Shown one piece after another: positions 32,831-45,199 of a DNA stretch of 64,000 nt. Every line of letters begins with the position of its first letter. The first letter of the stretch is position 1. The notes under the pieces are model-generated. The model did not search any database and was not told where the DNA came from. It saw only the letters and a list, made by a program, of their open reading frames with translations. The position numbers and the translations under genes are program-made. The stretch comes from Symsagittifera roscoffensis (Eukaryota; Xenacoelomorpha; Acoela; Convolutidae): positions 6,105,907 through 6,169,906 of the forward strand of contig NC_087068.1 in the NCBI RefSeq assembly GCF_963678635.1, in the 5' to 3' direction.

Positions 32831-33290
32831 CGGATTTTTAGAGCTCACGAGCAATTGTATTACCGAGCCCTAACCTCTCTTGTCTCCGTAACTAATGCCC
32901 TCCCCGAGGATATTCATGATGTGAATAATCTTTTATATGCATTACTTGAAAAACGGTTATTTCCAGTTTGTAATTATCAAATTATTGGAGTTTGATTATA
33001 TTTTTGGTGATAAATATATTTAAAGATGACAATTTAAAATTTGAGAATCAAAAATTAAAAATAACATCAAAAGTTATCAATTTAGCCATAACAGTGTGAA
33101 AACAAAAATGAAGAAACTGCAATGCTGCGGATGGGGAAAAGAACCGGCATATTTTATCTTTCATTCTTCTTAAAAATTAAAATTGCAATAAAGCTATTTA
33201 AACACATTCTCATGGTTTCATTTTTAAGTTTATATCGCAACAAAACAACCCAGAAAGACATCAGTGTCCACAAACATTCATCGATTGCAA
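32831..33290. other. Spacer after the BEL/Pao remnant (copy A)
   Basis: It probably includes the BEL/Pao 3' LTR, but there is no second LTR to compare. The counterpart in copy B is 43976-44439. No frame is conserved between the copies. Confidence 0.4.
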
Positions 33291-33300
33291 CTGTCGATAA

Positions 33301-33656
33301 TGGATCTTTTACCTAGCGGTAGTATTTCCGATTTTTCAATTTTTTTTGGATATCTCATTCAGATTAGCACAGCTTACTTAACCAAAAAAAAACAATCTTT
33401 AGGCAATTCTTTAGATCCAAAAGACACTCCATTGCAGTTGATGCTCCGCCGACGCCGGAGTTCATTGGTTGCCAGAATTAGACGTGAGAATGCACGATTT
33501 AATTCATGCCATCAATATCTCAGCTGAAAGAATAGGGGAAAATCTTGCGAAGAGCAATACATATAACTGGAATAATGAAATGCGCCAATATCTCGAGGAG
33601 TTGAAGCATATCGTCAACGAGTTGCAAGGAGCCGCAGAACGTTGTAAACGTCACTA
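33301..33656 (+). pseudogene. Orphan gene, copy A, broken by a 398-bp deletion
   Basis: It starts like copy B (MDLLPSGSISDFSI, ATG at 33301), and its last 62 codons match copy B's C-terminus through VNELQGAAERC. However, the sequence jumps from the codons after MLRR directly to the VHWLPEL region: bases equivalent to 44594-44991 of copy B are missing, including the intron and most of exon 2. The break is at a short shared GCCGAC/GCCG word. The deletion shifts the frame, so translation from the ATG ends after 28 wrong residues. Confidence 0.8.
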
Positions 33657-33659
33657 GCT

Positions 33660-34715
33660 AAAGAATTTTCTGTAATTTACGATTAACAAACTTTCTTTCA
33701 AAACTACTTGCACATATCAAAACTTTTTGCAATCAATTATAACTTTTACCTAAGCTCTGTAATAATCACGCTTATAACTATTCGAAACTTCTGTCGATTA
33801 AACACTTTGAAAAGTAAACCTGGTGCTCAGGAATTTTGTATAATATGATAATTTTGTAGAAATGATAAATATGTTTAGTTCATATTTGTTTCTGTTGATC
33901 CAACAAAGAAAGACGACAGCTGCGTCTTCCCATCGAAAAATCATTAAAGCATTATCTTCCAGATCTACTTTTCAGTAGATTCCAAAATTTTGCCTTTGTA
34001 AAACTATGATTCATCTAACCTCTACATCCAAATTTTGTGTTTTTGTTCAGAACACTACGGGAAGAATAAAGATGGAATAAAAATGAATTCCGCATTAAAC
34101 TTGTCAACCTTGTTTTCTACAGACCGATGGAGACTAAATAAATTGGATGAAAACCTATTGTTGGACTAACAGCTGCACGATTTTATAAACAACAAAACTG
34201 CTCTTGGACAAAGCTCTGAATGCTGTAACTGCCCATTAACTAGCCTCGAATAGTTGTTTGTCGTTTTTTCTTTTTTCCCACGCGTGCGAAACTTAATAAG
34301 TAATTTTTCTGTTCCTTTTGTTCAATTGTTACAAAAATTGGCATGCTGACTGACTAGGCCATTGAGAGCATACTTGATCCTCCTGCTGAGCCTTATTAAA
34401 CACCTCGTTACAACATAAAATTGATGATTATGTTTGGATAGGAAAAGACCCCACTTTTTGGCTAATGGCACAGTTTTGGGTATTGACAAAGTATGAACTT
34501 TAGGCTAATTTTAGCGATAAAATTTGGCGGGGTATGGAATTAACCAGATTGACCGTATCAAGGCAACGCCCTGATTGTTCCGACTAAACGTTCAAAAAAG
34601 ACAAAATTATGAAAATATGGCTGATGATAATTTTTAAATTTAAGTGCTTCAAAGTGAGTCGTGTATGATTTTGATAGAAACAAATTAGCTGCCTCAATTC
34701 AATTTGGAACGATTT
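33660..34715. other. Non-coding part of copy A between the broken orphan gene and the dispersed repeat
   Basis: It contains AATAAA-type signals near 34061 and 34074 that could end the orphan gene's transcript. The counterpart in copy B is 45200-46214. No conserved reading frame. Confidence 0.5.
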
Positions 34716-34905
34716 TGAAGTGCGGTATAAATTACCGCGTGTAAAGTGCTAAACGAGCAGTTTAGACAGTCTCGATGAAGGTTACTGTTGTCAGGTTGAC
34801 ACCTGAATGGGAGCATGTAGATCAAAAGATCAATCCCCTGAAACATCAGAGTTTTGTGAAATTGGGCTGAACAGAAAAAATTATTCCGAGCATAGCATTT
34901 CTCAC
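34716..34905 (+). repeat. Dispersed repeat of about 180 bp (copy 2 of 3)
   Basis: This is the copy-A member of the family also at 24613-24790, opening AGTGCGGTATAAATTACCGCG. It is bracketed by two diverged direct copies of a roughly 40-bp sequence (34687-34725: TAGCTGCCTCAATTCAATTT; 34937-34977: TAGCTTGCCTCGACGCAATT), which could be an old target duplication or a local tandem repeat. Confidence 0.8.
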
Positions 34906-35185
34906 TTTCTCCGAGAGACGGTACAATAAGACCAGTTAGCTTGCCTCGACGCAATTTGAAAAGATTTTAAAATGCGAGAGAGTCTGAGTCCAGTTCGAAA
35001 CAAGTATTTGAGATAAACAAGCGTATTCCTGATAACCATCACTGTAAAATACTTAGAACTAACCAACCATGATCCATGACTAAAACTTACAACAATTTGT
35101 AAGGCTGAAACAATTTATTTTCAGCAAGAGAAGAATAAATTTAACTTAGAAAACAGTGGCTAATCCTCGCTTCTAACCTCCAAAC

Positions 35186-35310
35186 AAAACCAGTATATAC
35201 TAGATCTATTCCGACTAGTAAATATAAGAGTAAGAATAGGATCGGTATTAGACTATGAAGTTGCACGAATCTATCCGGCCGAAAATAAGATGCAAAACTA
35301 CTCTATGACA
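35186..35310 (+). repeat. LTR-like block (copy A)
   Basis: It contains TAGATCTATT, GAGTAAGAATAGGATCGGTA, TTAGACTATGAAGTTGCACG and CTATCCGGCCGAAAATAAGA. The same words in the same order occur reversed at 61262-61086, so this is a dispersed element end. Because it precedes a degenerate gag-protease region on the same strand, I read it as part of that element's 5' LTR; no TG...CA boundaries or primer-binding site could be fixed. Confidence 0.5.
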
Positions 35311-37140
35311 AATCCAACTCGGAAATAAACGCCTCCTGTGCGACCAAAAGATTTTCGAACAGACCTATACTGATTTAGATTTAGCAAAAACAAAATTAAA
35401 TAGACAAACTAGATCAAAAAACGCTCCACAAAATGATAAATTAAAATGACGATCAAATAGGCCGGTTTCCACGTCTCAATAGTTCTAATCAAATCAAACG
35501 AATCAAAATGTTGACACCAGGTCAAAATCAGAACGACAGACTAAGAGATTCTTCATCGTGAAACAAAAACCAGACTACAACGATCCTTCCTCTACAAAAC
35601 TATTCATACAGTACGTTTTCACTCATTAAAATGAATTGCAATAAACAGAGCAGTAAGATTCTTTCAAAGTCATTTATCTCACTAATATGCATATTTTAAA
35701 TATGAAAAAAAACCAGTCTACTAAAAATCTTCCATCTAGCTCAAAACTTTAAAATCTGCAGTAAGTTTGAAAAACTTTAAGAATTTTTATAAATTTCGAA
35801 AAACTAAAAAAAAAAAGGAAAAAAATAGTTAGGCATTTTCGAACTGTTTCATAAAATAGCAAAATTTTCTTGCTTCTGGGAGACTTTCCCTGTTACTGTT
35901 CTTTTTCACCTAAACCTCATAAAAAAAATTAGAACAACCCTTCTTTATTTTGTTAAATCTTTCAATAAAAGTTTATCCAGGCTTATCCTCTTTAACCTAA
36001 AACCTGAAATGATTTTTTAAAATCAGATCATCAAGGCTAACCTTGGATCCTAAATTTTTTTTCTTAAACAAATAATTCGATAAATTTATCCATAACGGAA
36101 CTTTCTAAATTAATTTAAAATTTGATCATCAAGGTTTTCCTTGTATCAATTAAAAAATTTTATCACCAGCTCTTAAAGCTAGTGTCTAACGACCTCAAAT
36201 GTCGATTTTCTTTCCAAACTTTATATACAACCCAGGATCAACAGACGATTTTCCAAAAAAACCATTCTTCCAATTAGGAAAAACCGTGAAGGACTTCGGT
36301 TACACATCATTTGCTTGAACCCTGTTTTTAATTGAACCAGGCTTAGAACAAATTTTAAAACTAGTAAGAACGATAATAGTAACTAAAAATCTACTTGTGT
36401 AATAATTGTACTTGAATTTTTTTGATTGATTAACTATTCTCCAACCCTTGATCTCAAATCGAACTAAGTAAGATCAACTTTTACTTAGATGTAAATAGCT
36501 TTACACACCAGAGCAATAAAAAATCAATTTAACGAATTGACATAAACTCTTTTCAACCCGTCGCGTGACAAAAATCTATACCAAGGATTAGGATAAACTC
36601 ACAAAAATTGTAAGAATAAACAATTTAGGAAATAGAACTGACAAACTGACACCCGGATTTTGCATCGATCATTCTAACACTTATGTCAAAAAATAATTTG
36701 GGAAACAAACAAACAAAACTTCTTCATAATTAACTAATTGAAGACGCAACAAACGATCTCTCAATTACAACACACAGACAAAAAGTACGATACATTAGAT
36801 CAAAAAGCAATAAAAAAGAAGGCCATAATATCAAATCAAAAGCAAATCATAAAAACGAAATCTTTCCAGAACACGGAACGCTGTTTCAGAATTTGACTCA
36901 GCAACGAGAAAAAAAGATGAAATTCATAGAGAGCTGCAACACGACAAAAAAATCAGTGGACAATCAAAGATAATTTTCCGAATCAGAAGCCACAATAGCA
37001 TTATCCATGAAAGGCAAACGAAGAATAAAATATCTGATATTCCAAAATCAGTAAGATTATACAATTGATATAAACCGATAAGACATTTTGAAAACTACAC
37101 GTTAGATTAATACCGCATAAAAAATTATTCAATAGGACGA
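35311..37140. other. AT-rich leader between the LTR-like block and the gag region (copy A)
   Basis: No open frame is shared with the copy-B counterpart (46811-48660). Paired words AGGCTTATCC / AAGGCTAACCTTGG / AAGGTTTTCCTTG near 35980-36145 suggest short local repeats. It is probably the untranslated leader of the retroelement or decayed coding sequence. Confidence 0.4.
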
Positions 37141-38658
37141 CAACTTTTACAATGACACTATTTTCCCATTTGTCATCGACCCAAAAAGCGATCCGTCAAG
37201 CGGACAAGTTCAATTTTGTCACAACTTAATCGTAAGTTTGTTCCAAAAGGGAAATAGTCCATGTAAACAAGAATTCAAGAAGTAAAATTAACCAGCTAAT
37301 TACTGGATCATTATCTACCATGTATAAATAATACAACCTATGGCATATTTACAACCGAAATTTTAGCAACAATTTCATCCATCCAACAACCACACCGAAT
37401 ACAAACAGATAAGATAGAATTAATTTTCTCAAAAAGTTTTCCGAAGAAAAAAAATTTCAACATCACAACTCACAAAGAGCAAACTCAATCTTCACTATTA
37501 TATTCCAACATTTATTTTTACGTTTTAGTCTTAGAAACAAAAAAAAAACACTTCATACATATCCACCACAAATATCTCGACACGCAAAAAGAAGACGAGA
37601 ATTCAATCTCTTTCCACCATTTTCAGGCTCAATTCATGAAACAACGACTGAAATTGAAACATCACAAACAATTGAAAATGATCTACAAGGAAGCCTAGCA
37701 TAGTTCATTATAGGTTACTTTCAACATAACTTAGATTTAATTGCTCAGGCAAGAGAAAATTGTCGACCAAAAATTAGCAAAGAAACAATTCTAGCAGATG
37801 AAACGGGTTATGGATGGGACCCAGAATGGTACCACATTTTAATTTTTAGCATAAAAAATGATGTCTCTAGTGCAGCGTCTACAACAATCTCAGAACACAA
37901 AATTATTTAAAAAGAACTCCTTTAACAACCGAAACTCCAACTTTAAATTAAAACTCAGCCTTTAAAAAAGGGACGTTCAATAACAGTCTAAACTCATATT
38001 GATAAATGCACAAGAAAATGGAACTACGAACCTGACACAACAAAATATTCAAACGCCATCACTTTTGTAAACAAGGAAACTGTTGAAACAAAACCCACAA
38101 TCCAACAATCCAACAATCACAACACCACACAACAAAAACACCACTTCGTTCCCAATTACAATCATCCAAAAATATTACAACCAACAGCTAAACCATTAGT
38201 CGCTGCAAAAATATTCCAACTATTTAGACCAATATCTAGAAAACGTCCAATTATGAAACAAAAATAAACAAATTGAAAAAGTTTCGCAAGCTATAATCAC
38301 GATTATTTTACCAATTATAATATCAGCAATCCAAATGCACTACCACTTGTTACGGCTCAAAACTGACCTCATGATCATAATAACACTCAGCAAGTATCTA
38401 AAAATCCATTAACTCAATCTGTAAGTTTTACTGATAAGACAAAACCTCAAACAGACTGCAGTGAGAACTATCCACATTTTCAGCAAAAAAAAACTCAAAT
38501 GATAGACAGTTCATTAGAAACCAACCACCTTATTCACGAGATGATGAAGAATATTTCGGTCGAAATCAACAACAGTACAATACTAATCACCGAAAAAACC
38601 AACCGAGTGACATAGACCAACCAGACGATATTTTTCATCAGATAATTTAGAACCTTAC
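37141..38658 (+). pseudogene. Degenerate upstream gag-like region (copy A)
   Basis: Short frames conserved with copy B include FVIDPKSDPSSGQVQFCHNL (about 37160), LDLIAQARENCRPKISKETI with GYGWDPEWYH (about 37731-37835), and a Gln/Asn-rich part near 38080-38620. They are separated by stops in every frame. They lie directly upstream of the gag frame at 38659 and have the composition of a retroelement Gag N-terminus. Copy B keeps the same pieces (48660-50160). Confidence 0.45.
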
Positions 38659-39450
38659 ATGACTTCACAAAGACCACGACAAACACAACAGCAATACACT
38701 ACAAGACAAAATTTTGTACAAAGAGATCATAAAGGACGATCACGTTATCAAATGATTACGCAAGGCTACCAACCCTATTCAATGAGAAATGAAATTCCAC
38801 TACCATATTATTTACAACAACATGAAGTTTTTAAAAATCAACTCACAGATTGTACACAAATACCAAACACAGCAGAATCATTTCAAATGACCTTTGTTTT
38901 ATACCTCATGGCTGGATCATCTATAACATCAAGCAAACTACTTATGGTTTTCACAGGAACAGTTCCTGAATTTTCAGTAGAAAGTTTTTTAAACACTGTC
39001 ACAGCTAACCTACTAATAAATTTAGGCACAAAATTTGTAATCACGCCACTTCATCAAAATTGGATTCATAAACGTACAGCACTGGTACAAACCACACTCA
39101 ACGGTGCAGCTCAAAAATGGTTTTCAGCCTTTTCCATAGAAATTAAGTCCAATTGGAAACGAATTACGCAAGATTGTTCAAAAATGTTTGACTCTAAAGG
39201 AAACAAACAAAATCTAAGACTTCTATGCAAAACAATTCGCAGACTCCCAAATAAAAGAATAAAAGAACTCGGTTCAAGAATAGAAATTCTGATACAAAAA
39301 ACATACTCTCTTAATACACACGATTATAAAAAACGAAAAAAGACAGAAAAGATGACCTTAACACCACAGTTAAGAACAACAGCAATAACAATTAGAGCAT
39401 CGCATCCATCATCAAATCGAGAACAAGTAAAAAGTTCCGCAAATTCGTAG
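38659..39450 (+). pseudogene. Gag-like ORF, copy A (263 codons)
   Basis: This is a Gag-type retrotransposon protein fragment. The central block FSVESFLNTVTANL, NWIHKRTALVQTTLNGAAQ KWFSAF, WKRITQDCSKMF and LPNKRIKELGSRIEILI follows the W...L-x-GxA-x2-W...F...L...R...L pattern of Ty3/gypsy-type Gag proteins. The first 60 residues are Gln/Arg/Tyr-rich. There is no stop from the first ATG to 39450. The two copies differ at about 27 of 262 residues, mostly by replacement changes, so the open frame is more likely a survivor than a maintained gene. Confidence 0.7.
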
Positions 39451-39621
39451 ACAAACTAGAACACGCAGAAATAACAATGAAGCTAAGAGCAACAGAAAAC
39501 TTTAACTTCCAGTATGTAAAGAAAATTCAGACAACTAGAGAGAGAGAAAGACATTTTAATTAGTGTGTAGACAAAAAATAATACTTAATATACAAAATAG
39601 TGTAAGTTATAAAAATTTACC

Positions 39622-39849
39622 TTGAAGAACGTACAAGATAAATGTGGCAGCGCTAATTTTGTGTTGACAATTGAGTTAAACAACATTCAAGACTCCGATA
39701 ATTATTTAGCTGAACAAAATCACTCGAACCCTAAATTTATATTAAAAGAATCCAAACTTTCAAGTAAAACTCAAATCAAAAAAAGTTGTATATATAACCA
39801 GAGATACGGACATAGTTTTGTCGAATGCAGAAAAAAAACAACAAGGTAA
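39622..39849 (+). pseudogene. Gag C-terminal piece with defective zinc knuckle, copy A
   Basis: The frame reads KSCIYNQRYGHSFVECRKK near its end. Spacing matches C-x2-C-x4-H-x4-C, but the second Cys is Asn, so zinc binding is doubtful. The copy-B version (51290-51364) has the same Asn, so the loss predates the duplication. Confidence 0.6.
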
Positions 39850-40759
39850 ATCAAATCGTCAACGAAAACATAAAGAACTGAATAATTTTTTTTACCAATG
39901 CATGAAAAAAGACCAAAATTTAACAAATGAAAGGAAAATAAAGTAATAAAAGTTCCAGATCACAGCCACCAGTTTTTAACAATTTTTGTGAACGATCCCC
40001 GGATCGACAAAATTCACAACATTATTCACAAGTTAGATAAAGTCGATCAAATAGTCAGATCAATCAATACAGTAACGTTTAGTCAATTTCCAACTGTATT
40101 ACTGTGATAAGAATTACCCAATTAACATATCGCGAAACTGTCCAAATGACAAACCATATAAAAAACTAAAACGGCAGATAACGTGAAAACTGTAATAACT
40201 CTAGATTTAGGAATCATAGCTACCAAAATAGATCAAAAAATTATTCTCAATCACCTTATCGCAATAACTCACCTTGTTCGGATAGACAGAATGATAATTT
40301 CAGAAGAAGTGCACCTAAACTTCAACGACAAAAAAAAATCAAGTACAAAATAAAAGTGAAACAACTCCAGACCAACCAGTAATAGATAATACGGAAACTT
40401 TAGAAATGCAACTAAACCATACACACTGTGAAAGCACGAATGAAGGAAGTGAAAATGAAGCACCTTAGTTATTAATATATTTAAAAAAGAACTTGAGTAT
40501 GAAACTCCAATTAACCCTGATCATTATCAAAATGAGTCCCCTAACTCAAATTTTGACGAGTCTTATATTGATCAAACTATCAAAGTAAATTGAATCCCAC
40601 ATATGGTTGGCAATCAAACAAATATGAACAAAATATCCAACTACAACACCAAGAACACAACCAGCTAAGGAAAAATTTGGACAATCTCAATTCCTTTAGA
40701 TAGCCAAAAGAGCAAGAGTTAGACAAACTAGAACAAACTCGTAGACAACCAATACGTAG

Positions 40760-40927
40760 TTTTTATTAGATTCCGGATTTTACTTCAGATTCGTTCATTC
40801 TGATTTGCGCCTTATGAATAAGAAAAAGATAGATTTACAAAAAAAAACAAAAACAATTGGGTTACCAAAACGAGTCTTCTACTTCTCATACAACTTCCTA
40901 TTCATTTCAAAAAATTTGTCGGATTGA
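40760..40927 (+). pseudogene. Retroelement protease active-site remnant, copy A
   Basis: FLLDSGFYFRFVHSDLRL: hydrophobic residues then D-S-G (40769-40777), as in retroviral-type aspartic proteases, although the residue after Gly is normally Ala or Thr. The frame runs 55 codons to a TGA. Its position after the zinc-knuckle region fits gag-protease order. No reverse transcriptase follows. Confidence 0.5.
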
Positions 40928-41997
40928 AATTTTTGGCCAATTGTTATTAAGCCGAAGTATCATTTATTACTCAGAAAAAAAAAGTTTTGGCGAGTACAAA
41001 CAATCCATTATGAAATAATATTTTAAACGAAATTTTTTGACAGCTGGAATAAGTTAAGGAAAAATTTATACAACTTTTACGCCTTATTTTGGTTGGAAAG
41101 TTTGGTTTGTATATTCTCGTCCCATAATTTTTTTTCATCGAAAACTTCTTTTTATACAACTCAAATAGAAATGATCTATTTGACAAAACTTTTTTTAAAA
41201 AACGCCAATTTGATCTATTTGTTTTTTCTTTACATAGAGAATATGAGAAAAAAAAATCATACAACTGCCTTTGAGGAGATTCGAAAGACAAAATGGAATT
41301 GTATGACTTCTTTAGGTGTATGTAGTCAACCCGGGACTTCCAGAAATAATGTGACCTCTTTGTGATCATTTTTTTAAATTCTTAATTTACCCCTCTGATC
41401 AGACAATTGGGAAAAGCATAAGTTAATTTAAATATTATCGATCAGCTGCTCAATTTCAACTTTTCACCAGCAAACCTCAAGTATTTGCTCTAATTTAGTT
41501 TGTAAAAACTTGTATCAAATACCATCCTTCGTGAAGGTTCTAATAAAAACTTTGAATGTTTCTTGTGCCATAGATTGTCAATAAAGTTTTCAACGACAGA
41601 AGTAAATTAAATGCCATACAATTGCAATGAAAAGACTAAATATATTGTTCTATACTTTTCGTTTTAGCTTGCCAAGAAGTTATCTTGTTGTTTTCGTGAC
41701 CATTGAATGATTTTTAAAAGCTACGTATTATGTGAACGTAATTTTTGATCGTTTCAGCAATATTTGTGGCCGTGTTTTAAAGCCAATACAATACGCTCGT
41801 ACTAATTAAATTTTTTTCTTTATTTTTTCTCTGATTAAAAAACATCTGAGAACATTGTTTTGCAGAGACTTCGAACACTTTTTGATCCTTCTTTTAACGT
41901 CGCACTTACGTTATCAGAAAAATACCAAGAAGAAATCTCTAAAAACAAAAAATTTCATATAATTCAATCATTCGAGTTCAAGTAACCGACAGATCAA

Positions 41998-42162
41998 ATG
42001 TCAGACGGCGGAGCAGTTTCGTATACAAATAGCAACAGCAACATGTCAATCGAAGCAGATGCAGATTACCGATTTACCAATTGGAATGCAGCAGGGCTAG
42101 AACAGGCGGGAAACAGCATAAGCAATGGAACTGCATTAAACTTACAAAGGGAATCAAGATAA
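41998..42162 (+). CDS. 54-codon ORF, copy A, before an AATAAA signal
   Basis: ATG then SDGGAVSYTNSNSNMSIEAD and an Asn/Ala/Gly-rich remainder ending LNLQRESR. AATAAA follows the stop after about 38 bp (42200). The frame and length match copy B exactly (no indels in 165 nt), but 10 of 13 codon differences change the residue. No family is recognised; it may be a small protein or the last exon of a longer gene. The lack of a silent-change excess argues against strong constraint. Confidence 0.35.
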   Translation: MSDGGAVSYTNSNSNMSIEADADYRFTNWNAAGLEQAGNSISNGTALNLQRESR

Positions 42163-42310
42163 ATTTCTAATTCCTCCAAAAACTTTTGCTTTCACTTTAA
42201 TAAACCCATGCACATTGAACAAATTTTGATTATTTTCTACGGTTTACGGGAATTTTTGGCTCTTCAATGCTGCGAAAACTTATACGTCATATTTTGTTCA
42301 CATTGTTTCG

Positions 42311-43975
42311 TCAGTTTTTGAAGCCACCGGAAGTCCTATTCTCACTAGAATCTGATTGGCCCCAAATAAAACTTCAGGACGACACAGTTAATCAACCTAT
42401 TTTCACAACTACAGATAAAAAGAGAACTACTAAACTAAAACTCGACAGTAAAATTTTACATACCAACGCTATAGTGAAATGGGAAAACATTTCTATTAGC
42501 GCAAAAAGGGAACCAATCATGATGTTTGGAGATTTCCCAATTGGCTTCGTCTACTTTGCGCTACTGCTCAAGTTGTTCATTTCAAGGACATTATTCAGCA
42601 AAAACGAAAAGGCTTTTTAAGAATAGACGACCGGGAGATGGCTAAAGCTCTACTCTACGAGTAATCACAACACGCTACTTTCCCTATTACTATTAAACGT
42701 TTAACTACCAACAAAAATTGGGCAACAAAGATATCTGGAAAACTGGCATACACGCTATTCATTGATGGTAATATTATCCGTGCGCGACGACGAGTGAGAC
42801 ATTGACAATGTCAGATGCAAGTAAGTACCTTAAAAATCTACAAGCAAAGGAAGGTTCGGTTCAGATTATGGCCAAAAACACTCCTCATAAATGCATGCAC
42901 TTTGGCAACGAATTTGTACGACACTATCTACAACAAAGCTTCATAATGTTGGGTTTCAGAAAAACCTGAGACACATACGCCAACACTGTTTCTTGTGTCC
43001 CTGCTTTCAAGTAAAATGTTTACACCTTTTCATGGCTGATCTACCTGCACAGCGCTTCGATGAACCGAAAAAGAATCCATTACTTTTCAAGAACGTTAGA
43101 CTTGATTACATCGGTCCATTCTACTTTGCTGAAAAAGTTACCAACAAAAAAACCACATGGTCTCTTTACTTGTTTAACAACGCCTGCAATCGACCTGGAA
43201 ACTACCGACAATCTGGCAACTGAAAATTGCTTGACAGCAATTCGTAGATTCATGGCCTACCTAAAATAATTCTTTCTGATAACGCAGCATACTTGTCGCC
43301 GCACTTGAATAAATCATGAAACAACCCTTTAATATCAACAAAAACGAAATAGCAATTAAGCTTGAGCTGATGTCAATCGACTGGCGTCTGAATCCACGAT
43401 CTGCTCCTCATTTTCGTGCGGTCTGAGAACTTCTCGTTTCGATCATCAATGAGTCCTTCTTTTGAATTACGGATCGGACAGACTTTCCAGGGATGTTTTT
43501 CAACTATTGTCGTAGAATGCGAAGTCCTCATCAACTCAAGACCACTGACCCACGTAAGTTGCCACATTAATGACACATTACCACTTACACCTAACCACTT
43601 CCTAATTGGGAGGCCATTCATTCACGCTCCCGCAGTTTCATCCTACGGTCAAACAAATACCAACAAGCTAAGTAACAAATACTGGAAGCTAACCAGGGAC
43701 CAACTAGACAGCTTCTGGAGGCATCTATTGAAAGAGTACGCTCCAACCCTGATCAAACGAACAAAATTGAACCAAAAAGAGGAAACCATAGAAAAACATG
43801 ACCTCGTGTGGATCCTCGAAGACTTTACTCTGTGAGGCATATGGCCCCTGGGTAGGATTGTTGAAATGGGTACCGGTCCTGATGGCATTGCGCGCTCATG
43901 CGTAATCAAAACAGCGTTAGGAACACTTTATAGGCCCGCGGTGAAACTGGCTTTAGTCGAACAAAAAACGGATTT
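42311..43975 (+). pseudogene. BEL/Pao integrase half, copy B
   Basis: This is the same blocks as copy A, starting directly at the duplication junction, so the element has no reverse transcriptase here. LDYIGPFYF lies at about 43098, LFTCLTTP at about 43164 and SDNAAY at about 43275. The C-terminal domain is open for longer than in A (43416-43835: INSRPLTHVSC, PLTPNHFLIGRPF, YWKLTRDQLDSFWRHLLKEY). Most of the breaks are shared with A, so the element was already dead when the unit was duplicated. Confidence 0.9.
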
Positions 43976-44439
43976 ATTGACCTCACGAGCAATTGTAATA
44001 CCGAGCCCTAACCTCTCTTGTCTCCGTAACTAATGCCCTCCCCGAGGATATTCATGATGTGAATAATCTTTTATATGCATTACTTGAAAAGCGGTAATTT
44101 CCAGTTTGTAATTATCAAATTATCGGAGTTTGATCATAATTTTGGTGATAAATAAATTTGAAGATGACAATTTAAGATTTGAGAATCAAGAATTTTAAAT
44201 AACATCAAAAAATTATCAATTTAGCCATAATAGTGTAAAACCAAAAATGAATAAATTGCAATGCTGCGGATGGGGAAAAGAACCGGCATACTTTATCTTT
44301 CATTCTTCTTAAAAATTAAAATTGCAATAAAGCTATTTAAACACATTCTCATGGTTTAATTTTTAGGGTTATATCGGAACAAAAACAACCCAGAAAGACA
44401 TCAGTGTCCACAAACATTCATCGATTGCAACTGTCGATA

Positions 44440-45195
44440 ATGGATCCTTTACCTAGCGGTAGTATTTCCGATTTTTCTATTTTATTTGGATATCTGATTC
44501 AGATTAGCACAGCTTACTTAACCAAAAAAAAACAATCTTTAGGCGATTCTTTGGATCCAGAAGACACTCCATTGCAGTTGATGCTCCGCCGACCTCCGAC
44601 GACATCGAGTTCAACTGGTTTGAGCAAAATTTTAATATGTTTTTTCAACTACGGCTGCTAAAAGCCCAGAATAGGTTAAATTCACTACATGCGATAAGCA
44701 TTTCAGTGTTTAGGTAACCATTCGGAGTGTAGCTGCTACGTGAAGCAACCTAAATCTCAATTTCAACGTTCTCTGAAACATCAACTGCTAACCGGCAATG
44801 ACATAACCAAGTTTAACAAAGACTTGATTAAAATTATTCTGGCTCTGTTGCCAGATCAAACCGAAATGCGTCAAATTTTTGATAGGGAAACTCGGGTTCC
44901 AATTGTTCAATGTGCAGGAGTATTCGAGGAAAGTGACGAGCGATTTGTAACCTCCAATGATGATTCAGTCATCAGAAGTTTGTCGCGCTACGCCGGAGTT
45001 CATTGGTTGCCAGAATTACACGTGAGAATGCATGATTTAATTCATGCCATCAAATTCTCTGCTGAAAGAATAAGGGAAAATCCAGCGAGGAACAATACTA
45101 ATAACTGGAATAATGAAATGGGACAACATCTCGAGGAGTTGAAGCATATCGTCAACGAGTTGCAAGGAGCCGCAGAACGTTGTGAACGTCACTAG
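44440..45195 (+). CDS. Orphan two-exon gene, copy B, 219-aa protein
   Basis: I do not recognise the family. Exon 1 is 44440-44617 (ATG, then DPLPSGSISDFSILFGYLIQ) and exon 2 is 44714-45195, joined through a 96-bp intron with GTTTGA donor and GTGTTTAG acceptor in phase 1. The first 30 residues are hydrophobic enough for a buried helix but have no clear signal peptide. A Pro/Thr/Ser linker (about residues 53-60) leads to a short Cys-containing stretch (NHSECSCYV), then a mostly helical, charged C-terminal half (DITKFNKDLIKIILALLPDQ, MRQIFDRE, HLEELKHIVNELQGAAERC). AATAAA follows at about 45565. Comparing the parts shared with copy A, replacement changes outnumber silent ones (about 14 to 3 in the last 62 codons), so I see no sign of purifying selection since duplication. 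Confidence 0.65.
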
Positions 45196-45199
45196 CTAA

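Larger units (their letters stand above)
31173..42310 (+). repeat. Tandem duplication, copy A (11.1 kb)
   Basis: Sequence from TCAGTTTTTGAAGCCACCGG at 31173 to CATTGTTTCG at 42310 is repeated immediately afterwards, head to tail, as 42311-54003. There is no gap or N at the junction and little shared sequence at the break points. By eye the copies differ at roughly 4% of bases plus indels of 10-400 bp. Copy A lacks 398 bp of the orphan gene, and its right end lacks an approximately 80-bp segment that copy B has near 53607. Confidence 0.96.

Noticed and set aside
41093-41365. 90-codon frame in copy A, 65-codon counterpart in copy B at 52749-52946 (shared KTKWNCMTSLGVCSQPGT)
   Set aside because: Only the last third is shared in frame; upstream frames differ by indels in A and T runs, so coding is not supported.
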